Source: Dugong dugon (Eukaryota; Chordata; Mammalia; Sirenia; Dugongidae). From it: a stretch of DNA of 64,000 nucleotides. The notes under the pieces were generated by a model. That model did no database searches. It was not told where the DNA came from and was given only the letters and a program-made list of their open reading frames with translations. The stretch is from assembly GCA_030035585.1 (NCBI GenBank), contig CM057469.1, forward strand, positions 15,928,501 to 15,992,500. The letters are read 5' to 3'. The first letter of the stretch is position 1. Each line of letters opens with the position of its first letter. The position numbers were made by a program, and so were the translations under genes. Below, piece by piece: positions 11,736 through 23,108 of the stretch.

Positions 11736-11879
11736 TTTTTCCACTGCAGATTCTACAATGCCAGTCTTTGCAAAAAGGAGCCATCCATTCCCATTCCCAT
11801 TCTATGTAAGTTGGGAGAGTCCCCACTCCTACTCAAACCCTGCAAGTGGATATGTGACCCAGTTTCACCCTCTCCAACC

Positions 11880-12511
11880 AGTCTTAGGCTAATTCTCTAG
11901 AGAAGCAAAATCTGTAAAGTGTATATATATATATCTATATATATATGTGTGTGTATATATATATATATAGATATATAGATATAGATATATAAAGAGAGAG
12001 AGAAAGATTTATATCAAGGAAATGGCTGATGCAGTTGTAGAGGCTGGAACATCCCAAGTCTGTGGGTCAGTCTGGAGGCTTCTCCTGATTCATGTAGCTG
12101 CAGGGGCAGCAAACAGAAGATTGGCAGGTCAGATAGCAAGGCTCTTGCTCACAGGCTGTGAAGACCAATGAAGCTCAAGATCAGCAGGCAAAATGACAGG
12201 TAAGCTGCTAGCTCAAGTCCCAAGAACCGGAGGTCAGATGAACAAGAGCCAGCTGCAGGATCCAGAAAGAGCAAAAACCTGCAAGACTTATCAGAAAGTC
12301 CACCTATATTGGATTCAGGCCACACCCCCAAGGAAACTCCCTTTCAGCTGATTGGCTACTCACAGCAAAGCCCATCATGGAGATGATCACATTATATCAA
12401 ATCTCATCATGATGGTGATTACATCATTATATGACTGTCGAACTACATCATAACTGCCAAACCACTGAGAATAATGGCCAGCCAAGTTGACATACAACCT
12501 TAACGACTACA
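11880..12511 (-). mobile_element. Solo LTR, TG/CA type with AT-rich insert (afrotherian MaLR-like)
   Basis: Starts (A)GTCTTAGGCTAATTCTCTAG and ends TTAACGACTACA. Possible 5-bp flanks are CAACC and TAACC. It has the same architecture as 21787-22338 and, in opposite orientation, as 12717-13261 and 63016-63559. A TA/GATA microsatellite lies at 11918-11999. Confidence 0.75.
11918..11999. repeat. (TA)n/(TG)n/(GA)n compound microsatellite in LTR
   Basis: TA, TGTG and ATAG runs, ending in GAGAGAGAGA. In sense orientation it lies next to the LTR 3' end. Confidence 0.9.
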
Positions 12512-12559
12512 TAACCCATTCTCCACATTGAAGACCAAGTGGTTTTCCCCAAAAACATA

Positions 12560-13684
12560 CCTCATTTTTGGTGGTTTTAAAGCCTGACTACAGATTCTTT
12601 GACACTCCTCCCGTTGAGAGGTGCCCGCCTCCCGTTGAATCTGGGTAGGCTTGTGACTCTTTGACCAATAGAGCACTGCAGAAGTGATGCTATGTGACTT
12701 CCTAGGTGTGATGATTAATGTTATTTGTCAGCTTGGCTAGGCTATGATTCTCAGTGGTTTGGCATGTACTGTTCCATAAGAGAATCACCTTCCATTTTGT
12801 GATCTGATGCAAGCACCAATTGGTCAGAAGGGGAGTTTCCTTGGGGGTGAGGCCTGCTTCCAGTATATAAATGGATGTTCTGGCAAAGCTCTCTCTCTCA
12901 ACCTTGCACTCTCCTCATCTTCTGACCTCCGATTCTTGGGATGTAACCCTGCAGAAGTCTCTGGCCTGCCGCTTGTCCTGCGGATTCTGGGTTCACAGGC
13001 CCCCAGCAATCCTGTGAGCCAGCAGAGGCCTCCAGCCTGCAGCTGACCTGCAGATTTTGAGTTTGTTAGCCCTTGCCACCACGTGAGCCTGCAGAGGTCT
13101 TCAGCCTGTCTCCTGACCCACAGATTTGGGACTTGCCAGCCCCCACCATTTCGTGAGCCATTTCCTCACAATTGCACGAGCCATTTCCTTGAAGGAAATC
13201 TCTATGTATCTATGTATATGCTTCACTGGTTTTGCTTCTCTAGAGAACCCAGACTAAGACACCAGGTTAGGGCAGAAAAGTCCATGCAGCTTCCATCTGG
13301 TGTTCTTGGAAAGCTCACTCTCTAGAGGCTCCCTCTTGAGGACGTTCCCTCTCAAAACCCAGCCACCGTATTGTAAAACGTCCAAGTCATGTGCAGAGGC
13401 CGCATGGTAGGTGCTGTTGTGAATAGTCCCAATGAGCCAGTTTTCAAGTTATCCTAGTCCAGGCACCAAAACTGAGGGTCATTTGGAAGTGAACCCTGTA
13501 GCCCCAGGTACTCCGGCCACTGGCCATTTGAGACTTCCAGTTGGAGATCCAGACGTAATGGAGCAGAAAAGAGCTCTCTCAGCGGTGCCCTGTCCAAATT
13601 CCTGACTAATAGACTTTACGATCGTAGTTGTGTTAAGCCACTAAATTTGGAGGTAGTTTGGTATATAGTAATAGTAACTGGAAC
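12560..13684 (+). mobile_element. Old MLT1-type LTR, split by a younger LTR
   Basis: The left part (about 12560-12716) has TCTGGGTAGGCTTGTGACTC and the right part (13262-13684) ends GTTAAGCCACTAAATTTGG, with GTATATAGTAATAGTAACTGG. A complete younger LTR at 12717-13261 separates them. Confidence 0.6.
12717..13261 (+). mobile_element. Solo LTR, TG/CA type, inserted in MLT1
   Basis: Starts TGTGATGATTAATG and ends GAACCCAGACTAAGACA. The flanks CTAGG (12712-12716) and CCAGG (13262-13266) fit a 5-bp duplication with one change. It is about 545 bp, close to 63016-63559 (544 bp). Confidence 0.82.
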
Positions 13685-13689
13685 ACTCA

Positions 13690-13935
13690 TGCTACTCCCC
13701 TGCTTGAAGTGTTTCAATGATTGTGCATCACCACCAGGATAATGTGCAAATTCCCTTGTCCTTCATTACTAGACTCCTGCCTACATCACCAGGTCATCTC
13801 CTGTCCCTGCTCTCATGAGCCTAGTTCCATCCATACTGCCATTCCTGGAGAGTCCCCTTTCTTTCCTACGTATTCATGCCTTTATGCATGCTGTTCATCT
13901 GTCTGGGTGTGTGTCTTTCTGACATCCGGATACTC
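13690..13935 (+). mobile_element. L2 LINE 3' fragment
   Basis: Degraded L2-like 3' text: CTCCCCTGCTTGAAGTG, CTCCTGCCTACATCACCAGG and CATGCTGTTCATCTG. Confidence 0.55.
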
Positions 13936-14049
13936 AGGAAATCAGGTGGAAAATTGGGAGAATGCAAGTTGACCTTCTCTCCTAACATACAGTCCAGGTG
14001 CTCCGCAAAAGAATGGTAAAAGCATATGGCTTCTTTTCTAGGCCTCTGA

Positions 14050-14285
14050 ATAAAATAGCAGTTATACATATAGATTCTGGAGACAGATTTCCTGCATTCA
14101 AATCCCAGCTCTACCACTTATTAGCGGGTGATTTCGCACAAGTTAGTTAACCTCTCTGTGCTTCAATTTCCCCCTCTGTAAAACGGAGATAATAAGTAAT
14201 ACCTACTTCACAGAGTTATGGTAATGATTAAATGAGTTAATATGTGCAAAGTGCTTAGAATGACGCCTGGCAGAGAGTGTTTGGG
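14050..14285 (+). mobile_element. MIR SINE
   Basis: Nearly full MIR: ATTCTGGAGACAGATTTCC, AAATCCCAGCTCTACCAC, TAACCTCTCTGTGCTTC, TGTAAAACGGAGATAATA and GATTAAATGAGTTAATATG. Confidence 0.9.
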
Positions 14286-14339
14286 TGTTTGTTTAAAATA
14301 AACAAATCTCCTACAGGTAGTAAGCTCTAGGTGTTGCTC

Positions 14340-14605
14340 AGGTCTCATTCAGTATCAGTTTGAAAGCTCTCCCCTGAAGCCTCCTCACTCTAGCTGATGA
14401 CCCAGAGATCCATGTTTCCACAGAACCTTCAGCCAACCATGGCTACAGCGCTTGTCACTGTCTCTGTAATTTTATCGCTTAATTGTTAGTATCCCTCAGT
14501 TCATCTATTAGATCCTTGAGGGCAGTGGCTGAGTTTTACTCATTTCTCTATCCCCAGAACCTGAGTCATAGTAGGCCTTCAATAAATGTGTATTAACTGG
14601 TTATT
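14340..14605 (+). mobile_element. L2 LINE 3' end
   Basis: Ends with the L2 signature CCTTGAGGGCAGTGGCTGAG, ATCCCCAGAACCTGAGTC and TTCAATAAATGTG. Confidence 0.8.
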
Positions 14606-14614
14606 GCTTTGATT

Positions 14615-14745
14615 TTACAAACGCAGTAACTCCAGCCCAGAAATGGCTAAGTGAGTTATTCAGGGTCATACAGGTAATTACTGGCTGAACAGAGACTAAA
14701 GCTTTCAATCCTCTTCTGACGACCAGACCTAAACTAGTTTCTGTG
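14615..14745 (-). mobile_element. MIR SINE fragment
   Basis: CAGAAATGGCTAAGTGAG, AGGGTCATACAGGTAATTAC and TGGCTGAACAGAGAC match a reverse-oriented MIR. Confidence 0.6.
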
Positions 14746-15719
14746 TGTGGGTGAAGCCACCAGTATCACCACTAACTCCTGGCTGTGTGCTTTACAATTT
14801 AAAAAAAATTTTATTCAGATGTCCATAAAATAACCCATGTTCTTTTAGATCCTTCCTTTGAGCTCCCAGGCTGTCTTAGGGCCATTCAGTCACTACCACT
14901 CCTGGAGAAAGATGACAGGGACAAGTTGATCGGCATCCGTCAGATCATTTAGATGATTCCCACGCCTTGAATCGCCTCTCCAGTGTAAGAGCCAGTTGCT
15001 TTTATCTGTTTATTTTTTCCAGGTGCAGAGGTAAGGACTGCATTATTCAGAAAATCTAACTCAATACGGGGGCTCACCCTGCCAAATTGGACAAGAGGAA
15101 TCCTCTGGCTGCTACCAGCTGCCCCGTAATCAACACCAGACGGCGCTGTATGCTCGCTGGCTTTTTAACCACTACGTTGAGCGCACAAAAGGCCCAGGTT
15201 TCCCTCTCTGCACAGTTGAGGGGATAGTTCTCCTAGGCAGAAGGTGCATTTCTTCCCGCTGTTTGCGACAGTGTGAGTGAGTGAGTGCGTGCGTGTGTGT
15301 GTGTGTGTGTGTGTTTCCCATTTTAACCAGTCTTGCGGAGAACCAGCCTGGTGAAGAGCTGTGTCTCTGGCTTCCAGCCGTTATCGATCCAAAATTGCTT
15401 TTTCCCGTGACCTGAATCATTCATTTAAATCAGAATGAATTGAAGGCCTACTAGGTATTGAGCGCTGCACGTTCTTTCCTCCATCTCCCTAGCCGTTCCG
15501 TTCATCTTCCAGATTAAAGGCTTTCCCTGAGCACGGGAGCTGTGCCAGACCTGAACGCACTTCCAGTTCGCGGTGTTCCTTGGCCAAGTTTTTCATTCAC
15601 CTGTCTGGGGAGGGCGAGGTGTGGTCAGTCCCTCCTACCACCTGTACAACCAGCTCCCTGTGCGTTCCTCTTCCTGCTTCCTCCCATCGCCCTGATTTTC
15701 CATTCCTTGTGAGTGGTAT
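14746..15719. other. STUM upstream flank, no gene recognised
   Basis: Single-looking sequence 0.3-1.3 kb upstream of the STUM start codon. A TG microsatellite is at 15292-15314. GC content climbs towards the island. Confidence 0.6.
15292..15314. repeat. (GT)n microsatellite
   Basis: About 11 GT units, preceded by GTGAGTGAGTGAGTGCGTGC. Confidence 0.9.
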
Positions 15720-16024
15720 TTTTTAAGGAGGGAGGGTGTCGGAGAGGAAGGCGGGGAAGGGACCTGGCTGGGAGGGGCGTCGGAACGCTGTCACCGAGAG
15801 TCACGCCGCCCTCCGCCGGGGGTGTGGGAGCGCGGCAGAGCGCGCGGCAGAGGTCCGGGCGCGTGGGGACGTGGGAGTCCGGGATTTTCAGGGAGCCGCG
15901 CAGCACCCGGAGCGCCCTGGCCGCCTGAGCTCGGCCCCGAGTGCGGAGCCGGCGCCACCCGCCACCTGTGTGCAGGGGGCAGCTCCGGCCTCGGCAGCCC
16001 GGCTCCCGGGGAGCGCACCCCGTC

Positions 16025-16226
16025 ATGGAGCCTTCGCACAAGGACGCCGAGACGGCGGCGGCGGCGGCGGCGGTGGCGGCAGCTGATCCCCGGGGGGCGT
16101 CCTCATCCAGCGGGGTGGTGGTGCAGGTCCGCGAGAAGAAGGGGCCCCTGCGCGCCGCCATCCCCTACATGCCTTTCCCGGTGGCCGTTATCTGCCTCTT
16201 CCTCAACACTTTCGTGCCGGGACTGG
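16025..16226 (+). CDS. STUM: STUM coding exon 1 (first 67 codons plus one base)
   Basis: Exon 1 of STUM (C1orf95), a small multi-pass membrane protein of the SPEC3/Stum family. The Drosophila member is needed for mechanical sensing in proprioceptive neurons; the mammalian role is little known. The ATG at 16025 has G at -3 and +4. An in-frame TGA at 15926-15928, with no in-frame ATG between, fixes the start. Residues 1-10 read [10 protein letters not shown], then an alanine tract (GCG repeat), a Ser-rich stretch, a basic VREKKG segment and the first membrane helix from about residue 45 ([20 protein letters not shown]). The exon ends after one base of codon 68 at a CTGG|GTAAGA donor (phase 1). 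The human protein is about 141 residues, so roughly half is encoded here. As I remember the human sequence, exon 1 looks the same. Later exons were not found to 64000. Confidence 0.97.
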
Positions 16227-16232
16227 GTAAGA
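16227..16232 (+). other. STUM: STUM intron 1 splice donor
   Basis: GTAAGA directly after CTGG matches the strong U1 donor consensus. It splits Gly68 after its first base. Confidence 0.93.
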
Positions 16233-16920
16233 AGCGGTGGCCGCAACCTCTGCGGTCCGAGCCCCGCCCCGGGAAGGTGGGGAGGGCACGGGGCTGGGCG
16301 CACCGCGGCGAGAGACCCTCGGGCGGCGCCGCCCGCGGCCAGTCTGGAAGCCGAGCTCCTCGCGCCCCCTGGCAGGTTAGAGAAGCGCGTGGAGGGGGCC
16401 CGGGGAGAGGAGGCGCCGCGCAGGGCTCCCTGACCCGCCTTCACCCTCCCTTGACACGCGGACGTGGTGGCCGGGCCGGGAAGGGTGGGAAACGTTGCGG
16501 GGAATGTTGGCACCCGCGGGCAGCTGCCAGGACGGCTGCCCCGGCACTGGACTGGGTTCCCCTCCCGGCGCCTGAAAACCTTCCCTTCTCGCCGCTGCGC
16601 GCGCTCTTCCGCGAGTCCTTCTCCGAGGGGGCGCAGAACCGAGGCGGGGGCAGCGCCCCCGGCTGCGCGTGACCGCGGCTAAGCAACCAGACGCGAGACT
16701 TCCCGGGAGTCGGAGAAGTTGGCCGAGCCCGGCAAAGAGGCGGGGGAGAGGGCGAGCCGGGCTCTGGGGACACCCTGCAGCCCCGCCTGCGCCCGCGGAG
16801 TGCGGACCATATGGGGGCGAGAGCTCTTTAGCCAGTCTCCTCCACCTTCCCGGGTGCCTGCGCTTCCGCCAGCACTCCCGCAGGGCGCCTAAGGGGATGG
16901 AGGATGATTTTATTCGTTTG

Positions 16921-17952
16921 GATGCACGTGGGTTTGGACGGCGCCTGGTGAGGGTGACCCCATAACTCCCTCCCATCCCTGCCGTTTCTGAGAAAGTGGA
17001 GAACGCGCCGTTGTAATTCTTTGGCTTCCTAATTTGAAAACAGGTCCCCCACAGAGATGAGGGGCGGAATGGTGCATAGAGGGAAGGAATGAGCTTTCCT
17101 GACCTCTCCCTTTTCCTAACCCCGCCCCCAAATATCTGCCTGCATGAGCCTGGTCCCTGCAACTTGCCAGCTTGGCACCGGCTGCTCTTGGCTTGCTGAG
17201 AGGCTGCTCCCCACTCCCCGCCCCTCCAGTGCTGGGCTGGAAAGACAGCCCCGTGCCCTTCAACAGGAGAAGGCCTGCCGCTGTCCGCGAGCCAGCTGAC
17301 AGCCAATAGCTCCAAGTTCCCAAGAGCAGCGGTGAGCCGGAAGTAGTTTTCCGTTTTACTTTGGCGTTTCTGACCACTTCGCTCAGACTCCTCACTTCGC
17401 GTGTGGCGGCGGGAGTTGCGGGAAGGGGGCTCTGTGGTGGTGATAGCGAAGCTCACACCCATGCACACAGAACATACTCACTTTCCCCTTGGTGCTTTTT
17501 GTCTGCTTGTCTTTCTGCCCCAGGGGGCTGCTGTGGCCAGCGTGGCACACCTGTCTGAGCAGTGTTAGGTGAGCTTTCTCCTTCCATGATGCCTCAAGCA
17601 GCAACCCCTCCCTCTCCCACCCCCGCCCCCCCAAGCTGGTGTCATTAGGCCGGCTCTCTGCCCATTTAGACACTGTGAGGAGGCAAGCTGATGTCCATTC
17701 AGTCCTGTCAGAAATCCCCACCTACCTGCTGGAGGAAAAGCAGACTGCTGTCCATCTCTCCGGCGGTGTGGAGATCCAGAGCAGGGGTGCATCTTGATTC
17801 CACTTTTTTAAAGTGGTGGAGTAAATGCCACTGTATAGTATTTTGAGGAACAGAAGCCAGGGGAAGGATCAAGTTGCTGTCGGGTGAAGGAACCACCCCA
17901 GGAGGCAGCACTACCCACACAAGCACACCCACCCAGGCCTCCCCTCCAACCA
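16921..17952. other. STUM intron 1, proximal, no repeat or gene recognised
   Basis: GC content falls gradually. No exon of known family was seen. Long open frames on the minus strand reflect GC-rich composition. Confidence 0.6.
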
Positions 17953-18165
17953 AACCCAAACCTGGTACAGTCTAGTCAATTGCGACTCCTGGCAACCTAG
18001 TGTATTATTACAGAGTAGCCCTGCTCCACAGGGTTTTCTTGACTGTGATCTTTATAGAAGCCGTTCTTCAGGCCTTTCTTCTGTGGAGCCACTGGGTGGG
18101 TTTGAACTACCAACCTTTTGGTTAGCAGGTAATAACATACTGCTTGCACTACCCAGAGAGCTAGT
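17953..18165 (-). mobile_element. AfroSINE-like
   Basis: RTE-like tail at the left (ACTCCTGGCAACCTAG), GCTCCACAGGGTTTTCTTG in the middle, and reversed tRNA-type head (TTTGAACTACCAACC, GGTTAGCAGG) at the right. Confidence 0.88.
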
Positions 18166-18504
18166 CTCACCTTAGCACTGCTGTGTTACCAACATCTGGC
18201 CTCAGGAACCCTACACTTCCCTAGTCCCCTGCCCCAGGGATTGGTTTTTTCCTCCTTTACACTTCCTTTTGTTAGGTCAGAATCCTATGAGATTTTTGTG
18301 AGAAACCTTTTTAAGTAAACAGGAGAAAAAAAAAAGTGGGGGGTGGGGGGACAAGCAAACTACAGAAGTAAGAGATCAGGTGAGCCACGGGTGTACAGAT
18401 TCTGAATTTTCGTTGACCTTCTCCAGGCATTGTTTGGTTTGGTTTGGTTGCTGTTGCAGTTTACAGGGTGCACAGGCTTCTCCCACACTGCATGGGGGGG
18501 TCCC

Positions 18505-18622
18505 CAGTCACGGTAGTGCTTCTCTTCTGTAAGACAGGAACACCTCTCTCCGGGTTGCTGGGAGGATAAAATGTGATGATGTAAAACACAGGGTCTGGCA
18601 CACAAGAGGTGTTCAGGAGATG
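18505..18622 (+). mobile_element. MIR SINE fragment
   Basis: TGCTGGGAGGATAAAATG followed by CAGGGTCTGGCACACAAG fits the MIR 3' half. Confidence 0.6.
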
Positions 18623-18938
18623 AGGGGTCCATCTTGCTCTTCGCCCTTCTGCAGAGCTGAGCACTGGTCCTGTCTCTGGGGGTGGGGGGCGTGGCGGGGG
18701 GGCTTGCTGCGGTAGTGGCAGCGGTGCCCTCCTGGACCTTTGCTTCTGAGCACTTGTTGACGTCCCTGCCCACGCTCGCCTCAACCTGCAGCAGAATTCT
18801 GGATGACAAAGCCGCCCAGACAAATCTTACACGTGTTTTTCATTTTTCCTCCCCAGGAGTGGTTTGAATGACCCCAGCTCCTGGGAATCCTCCCTCTGGC
18901 CCAGATTAACCTCCCAGATTCGCCTGGTTTACCTGAAC

Positions 18939-19104
18939 CAGTAACCAGTTGCTGTCAAGTCAATTCTTACTCATGGCTTCCCCATGTATTTCAAAATAAA
19001 CTGTCTGTACTCCATAGGGTTTTCAATGGCCATTTTTTTCAGAAGTAGATTGCCAGGCTTTTCTTCCAAGGCACCTATTAACCGTTTACACCACCCAGGG
19101 ACTC
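18939..19104 (-). mobile_element. AfroSINE-like with target duplication
   Basis: Flanks TGGTTTACCTGAAC (18924) and TGGTTTATCTGAAG (19105) are a 14-bp duplication with small changes. The head CCACCCAGGGACT is at the right end in reverse. The B-box segment is deleted. Confidence 0.9.
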
Positions 19105-19179
19105 TGGTTTATCTGAAGTGCCTACGAAAACTGAATATTCATGCCTGCCTCTGCCCTTTAATGAGATGCACTTCTTTCA

Positions 19180-19300
19180 GTTCATTCACACATTCATTCA
19201 ACAAACACAGAGCACAGACCACATGCCAGACACTGGGGATGTGACGATAAATAAATCAGTCAAGATGTCATAGACTCTTGGGGAAAACTGAGCACGCTTT
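19180..19300 (-). mobile_element. L2 LINE fragment
   Basis: CATTCATTCAACAAACAC, ATGCCAGACACTGGGGATG and ATAAATAAATCAGTCAAG is the L2 3' end in reverse. Confidence 0.65.
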
Positions 19301-21415
19301 GTTGGAATTCCACAGGTGCTGGGATGGCAGCAGGAACAGAGCATTTTAGCAAAAATGAATTCTTCCTCTGGGGTTCATGGAAAGCCTTCCGAAGGGAGTG
19401 GTATTAGGATAGACCCTGCTGAGAAAATGCATCACGTGGCCCCAACCACTTGTCATCTTCACTTCACTCCCACTCTGAAAATTGGTCAGACCACGGTCCA
19501 GAGATCCTGTCTTTATTCTGGAAACCTCCTCCCCTCCAAGTCTTCTCATTTGCAGATTGGATGAGAGTCCATGTGTTGGGCTGAATGACGACTCGTTTCT
19601 TGTCTCCTAGTATCTTCTTGATACCCGCAACAGCACTCACCTATGTACTGTCAAGATAACACTCATTCCATAAAAAAGACGTATCCTTTCCTGGAGAGTG
19701 GATGAAAGTAGAAGTGATTAGTGATCATTCTGACTCCTCATTGCAACAGTTAAAGATAATGGAGGGTAAAGAGAGTCACCCCCAGTCTTATTCAGCAAAA
19801 GTCTACTAGTAAAGACCACTGCTGGTACCTTCATGTTCCAACAAAGGACATTGATAAGCATATACACAGTTATTCATACATGTAATGGAAGTTGATCGTT
19901 ATGCCCCAAAATGGCCAGAGAGTTTGTTTACTGGTCAGGGGTATAATTATACTTTTATTTTTAGAAGTTATACCTATCTTGATTAATTTGGTAAAATGAA
20001 AATGCTGACAATTCACTTAGTGACAGGGAAAGTGGGAAGGAGGAGAGCTTCCATTGACTGTTAACCATTGCATCCAGCTAATGTTGGCCATTAATCTACT
20101 GTTAAAAATTACATAAATATTTAATCTATCTCTAATACACTGCCTGTTCCTTGAGACTCAACTAAAATCTTGATTCCCTAGTGAAAACACCACAGGCTGA
20201 CTCAGCTTCTGGTATCTCTCTTTCCTCTAGGCCTGTGGCTCAAACTGTTACTTAATCATGTCCTACCTTGTGGCATCTTTTGAATTGTTGACTTTTTGCT
20301 ACTTAATGTTTCTAGAGTTTATTCTTTATCTAAATAGATTGTAAGTTCGTTGAGAGCAGCAACTATTTAAAATTTCTCCTTCATACAGTGTATTATAAAT
20401 GATTGCCTATTGACTAGAATTATACTCCTGGAATGGGCACTAGAGATCATCTGGTTCATCATCTTTATTTTCTGTGTAAGTGAGGCAGGCCTAAGGATTC
20501 GAGGACCCAGAAGATTTACCTCCTCCTCCTACTCAACCTTTCTTAGGAAATTATTTAAGGATGTATTTCAGCAAAATAAGGAATCAAAGAAAGAAAGAAG
20601 ATATGGGATCCAGGAAACAATGGATCCAATTCAGGGTATCCATGAGAAGCAACCCTATGATTAAATTGCTTAACAGGGCTAGAGAACAGTCAGTGCTCAT
20701 TACAGTTCAGGGGTGGAGGGCTCCAGGAAACAGGTCTCTGAGAATGGGATAAGAAGGGGACATTCCACAAAATAAAGAGTGTGATTGGGAAACTGCAAGA
20801 AATTAAGGATATGGTAAAAAACAGAAAGCACTCAGGTAAAACAAAGGCAGTGAGTAACTGCAGTAAAGACAAAAAGCTATACAAAACAATTAAGATCCAA
20901 AAATGAAGCAACCTGCCCAATTAGATCAAGAGGTCAGCAGTCTTCAAAAAGAAAACGGAAAGATTCCAAGCAATAAATGGAATGAGAAAGAATCTGAAGG
21001 AAATTAGGGGCATTGTGTAGAAAGCATAGTTTCTCCTACCAATTCTTATTGGAGAGGTAATCAGAAACTTCAGGAAAAACAAAAACAAACAAAGAAAATT
21101 CTTCATGAAAGGTATAGTCCAAATACAGAGCAAATCAACTGAGGCCTGATGTTGAGCAAGTGGTGGAATGTAAGAAAGCCTCTCTAAGCACATAGGGTCT
21201 GTATCATTAGAGCAGTGGCACACGATATGTGCGTTTAGCTTCTGCTTGACTCTGTAGTGAAGAATATTTGCTTCGTCATAGTAATGTAAATGATGCTTAG
21301 CAGACAAAGCACTGAAGACTACTTAATTATAGCTAAAATGGAGAATATAAAATGGAAAACAGAGCTTATAGAAGTTGGGAGGTAGAAGGGGAGAGGAGAA
21401 GTGGAAGTGTGATAG
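19301..21415. other. STUM intron 1, no gene recognised
   Basis: AT-rich intron. Old repeat traces: L2-like at about 20110-20410 (CCTTGAGACTCAACTAAAATC, AGATTGTAAGTTCGTTGAG) and an L3/MIR-like stretch at about 20425-20520. No exon was seen. Confidence 0.5.
20110..20410 (+). mobile_element. L2 LINE 3' fragment, degraded
   Basis: CTGCCTGTTCCTTGAGAC early, and GATTGTAAGTTCGTTGAGAG near the end, follow the L2 3' layout. Confidence 0.45.
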
Positions 21416-21429
21416 ATTAAATTATTATT

Positions 21430-21640
21430 CCCAATTGTTCATTGACCTCCATGAAAGAGGATTGTACCTCCCACCCAATGCCATGTGCCTTCTGTGCCTC
21501 CTGAGGGAGGAGGACACCACTTCCCCGCTCATTGAGAACGGGTTTGGCCATGAGCTTTGCTTTGATCAATTGAATGTGAGTGGAAGTGATATATGGCTTA
21601 CAGTAGACACTGTAAGAGGCACTGTGAGGTTGTGCCATTG
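21430..21640 (+). mobile_element. Old MLT1-type LTR fragment
   Basis: CATGAGCTTTGCTTTGATC and GTGAGTGGAAGTGATATATG parallel the MLT1-like text at 6850 and 12650. Confidence 0.4.
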
Positions 21641-21715
21641 TTTTTTGTTGTTGTTGTTTATTCCTTCTGTCTCATGAGAATGGCAGATCTCAGATGGGAG
21701 CTACTCTTCAACCAA

Positions 21716-22731
21716 TATGATGGGTAATGTTATGTGTCAATTTGACTGGGCCATGAATCTCAGTAGTTTGGCAGACATTATGTAGTTGTCTTAGGCTGGG
21801 TTCTCTAGAGAAGTAAAACCAGTAAAGCATACAAATATATATAGAGAGATTTGTATCAAGGAAACAGCTCACGTGATTGTAGAGGCTAGATAGTCCCAAG
21901 TCTGTGGATCAGGGTAGAGGCCTCTCCCAAGTCACGCAGTTGCAGAAGTTGGTGAGCTTAAGATCAGCAGGTCGGAGAACAGGGATCTGGCTCACAGGCT
22001 GTGAAGGTTGACAAATTCCGCGATCGACAGGCAAGACCACAAGTTTTCTCCTGATTCACATAGCTGCAGGGGCTGGTGAACCCAAGATTGGCAGGTCAGA
22101 GAGCAGGACTCTGCTCATAAGCTGACAGCTCAAGTCCCAGGAACTGGAGATGAGACGACAGGAGGCAGCCGCAGGATCCAGAGTGAGCAAAAAGGCAGAA
22201 CTTCTGCTTATATTCAGATTCAGACCACACCCTTTCGTCTGATTGGCTACTCACAGTATATTCAATCGTGGGAGTGATCACATTAAAACACTGAGAGTCA
22301 TGGCCAAGCCAAGTTGACACACAGTCTTAACGATCACAGTAGTCATCCTGCATTTAGTGACCTGATGTGAGCAACCAATCAGTTGGAAGGAGAATTTCCT
22401 TGGGGATGTGGCCTGCACGCAATATATCTATATGGATGTTCTGGCAAAGCTCGCTCTTTCTCTCTGTGATTCTGTGTTTGTCTCATTATCCTCTGACCTC
22501 CAGTTCTTGGGACATGAGAAGCCTTTAGCCTGCTGTCTGACTTACAGATTTGAGCTCTTCAGCCCCCGCAACCACGTGAATCGGGAGAAACCTCCATCCT
22601 GCCTCCTGACCCACAGATTTGGGTCTTGCCAGCCTCCACAACTGAGTGAGCCATCGTCTTGAAATAAATATTTCTATATTTCTGTATACACTTCACTGGT
22701 TTTGCAACTCTAGAGAGCCCAGCCTAAGACA
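21716..22731 (+). mobile_element. Solo LTR (TG/CA type), split by an inverted relative
   Basis: The outer copy begins TATGATGGGTAATGTTATG and continues after the insert with CATCCTGCATTTAGTGACC. It ends GAGAGCCCAGCCTAAGACA at 22731. An AATAAATATT signal is near 22664. Removing 21787-22338 plus one GTAGT restores a single LTR of about 460 bp. Confidence 0.82.
21787..22338 (-). mobile_element. Solo LTR inserted head-to-head in a relative
   Basis: 552 bp, from TGTCTTAGGCTGGG to CTTAACGATCACA. GTAGT lies directly on both sides (21782-21786 and 22339-22343), a perfect 5-bp duplication. It is in the opposite orientation to its host LTR. Confidence 0.9.
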
Positions 22732-22743
22732 ACCTGGTTCCCA

Positions 22744-23098
22744 GAATGAAGAGGACATCAGAAGCCAGGCATGATGTGTCATGTGAATGAGAAATAAACT
22801 TGAGTTCCTGAGTGTTTTTTGTTCTTGTTGTTAGTGTTGTTGTTACCCTAGCATAACCTAACAAAAGCTGACTAACACGTGGCAGATAGGGCGAAGGTGT
22901 GAATACTCTCATTACATGAGGTGGAGAATCAAGAGATGCTGTCTGCAGTTGGCAAAATAAAAATAAAGGTTATGAAGGTAACCAATAGATGAACTGCAAT
23001 AGTGATATACCTATGTTGGACAAGGGTAGAAGGGAGACGAGGGATGATGTAGGTAAGCTCTTATGCATCACAGCAGAAAGTCAATAAATGATGCCTAA
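22744..23098. other. STUM intron 1, no gene or repeat recognised
   Basis: AT-rich; no recognised repeat beyond the LTR boundary. Confidence 0.4.
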
Positions 23099-23108
23099 AG
23101 TTGAAAAT

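Larger units (their letters stand above)
15720..16920. promoter_or_regulatory. STUM: CpG island with STUM promoter and 5'UTR
   Basis: Abrupt rise in GC and CpG frequency, spanning the 5'UTR, exon 1 and the start of intron 1. GC-box-like sites occur (GGGAGGGGCGTCGG near 15772; CCCCGCCCC near 16262). No TATA box was seen at a fitting distance. This is the expected picture of a dispersed-start CpG-island promoter. The transcription start was not located. Confidence 0.85.

Noticed and set aside
15822..16672. Further open frames on both strands over STUM exon 1
   Set aside because: Shadows of the GC-rich exon. Only the frame with the ATG at 16025 matches a known protein and has a donor in the right place.
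16377..17468. Open frame of 363 codons on the minus strand at the CpG island
   Set aside because: Low-complexity, Pro/Arg/Gly-rich text in GC-rich DNA, antisense to STUM, overlapping several other open frames, and without any family motif.
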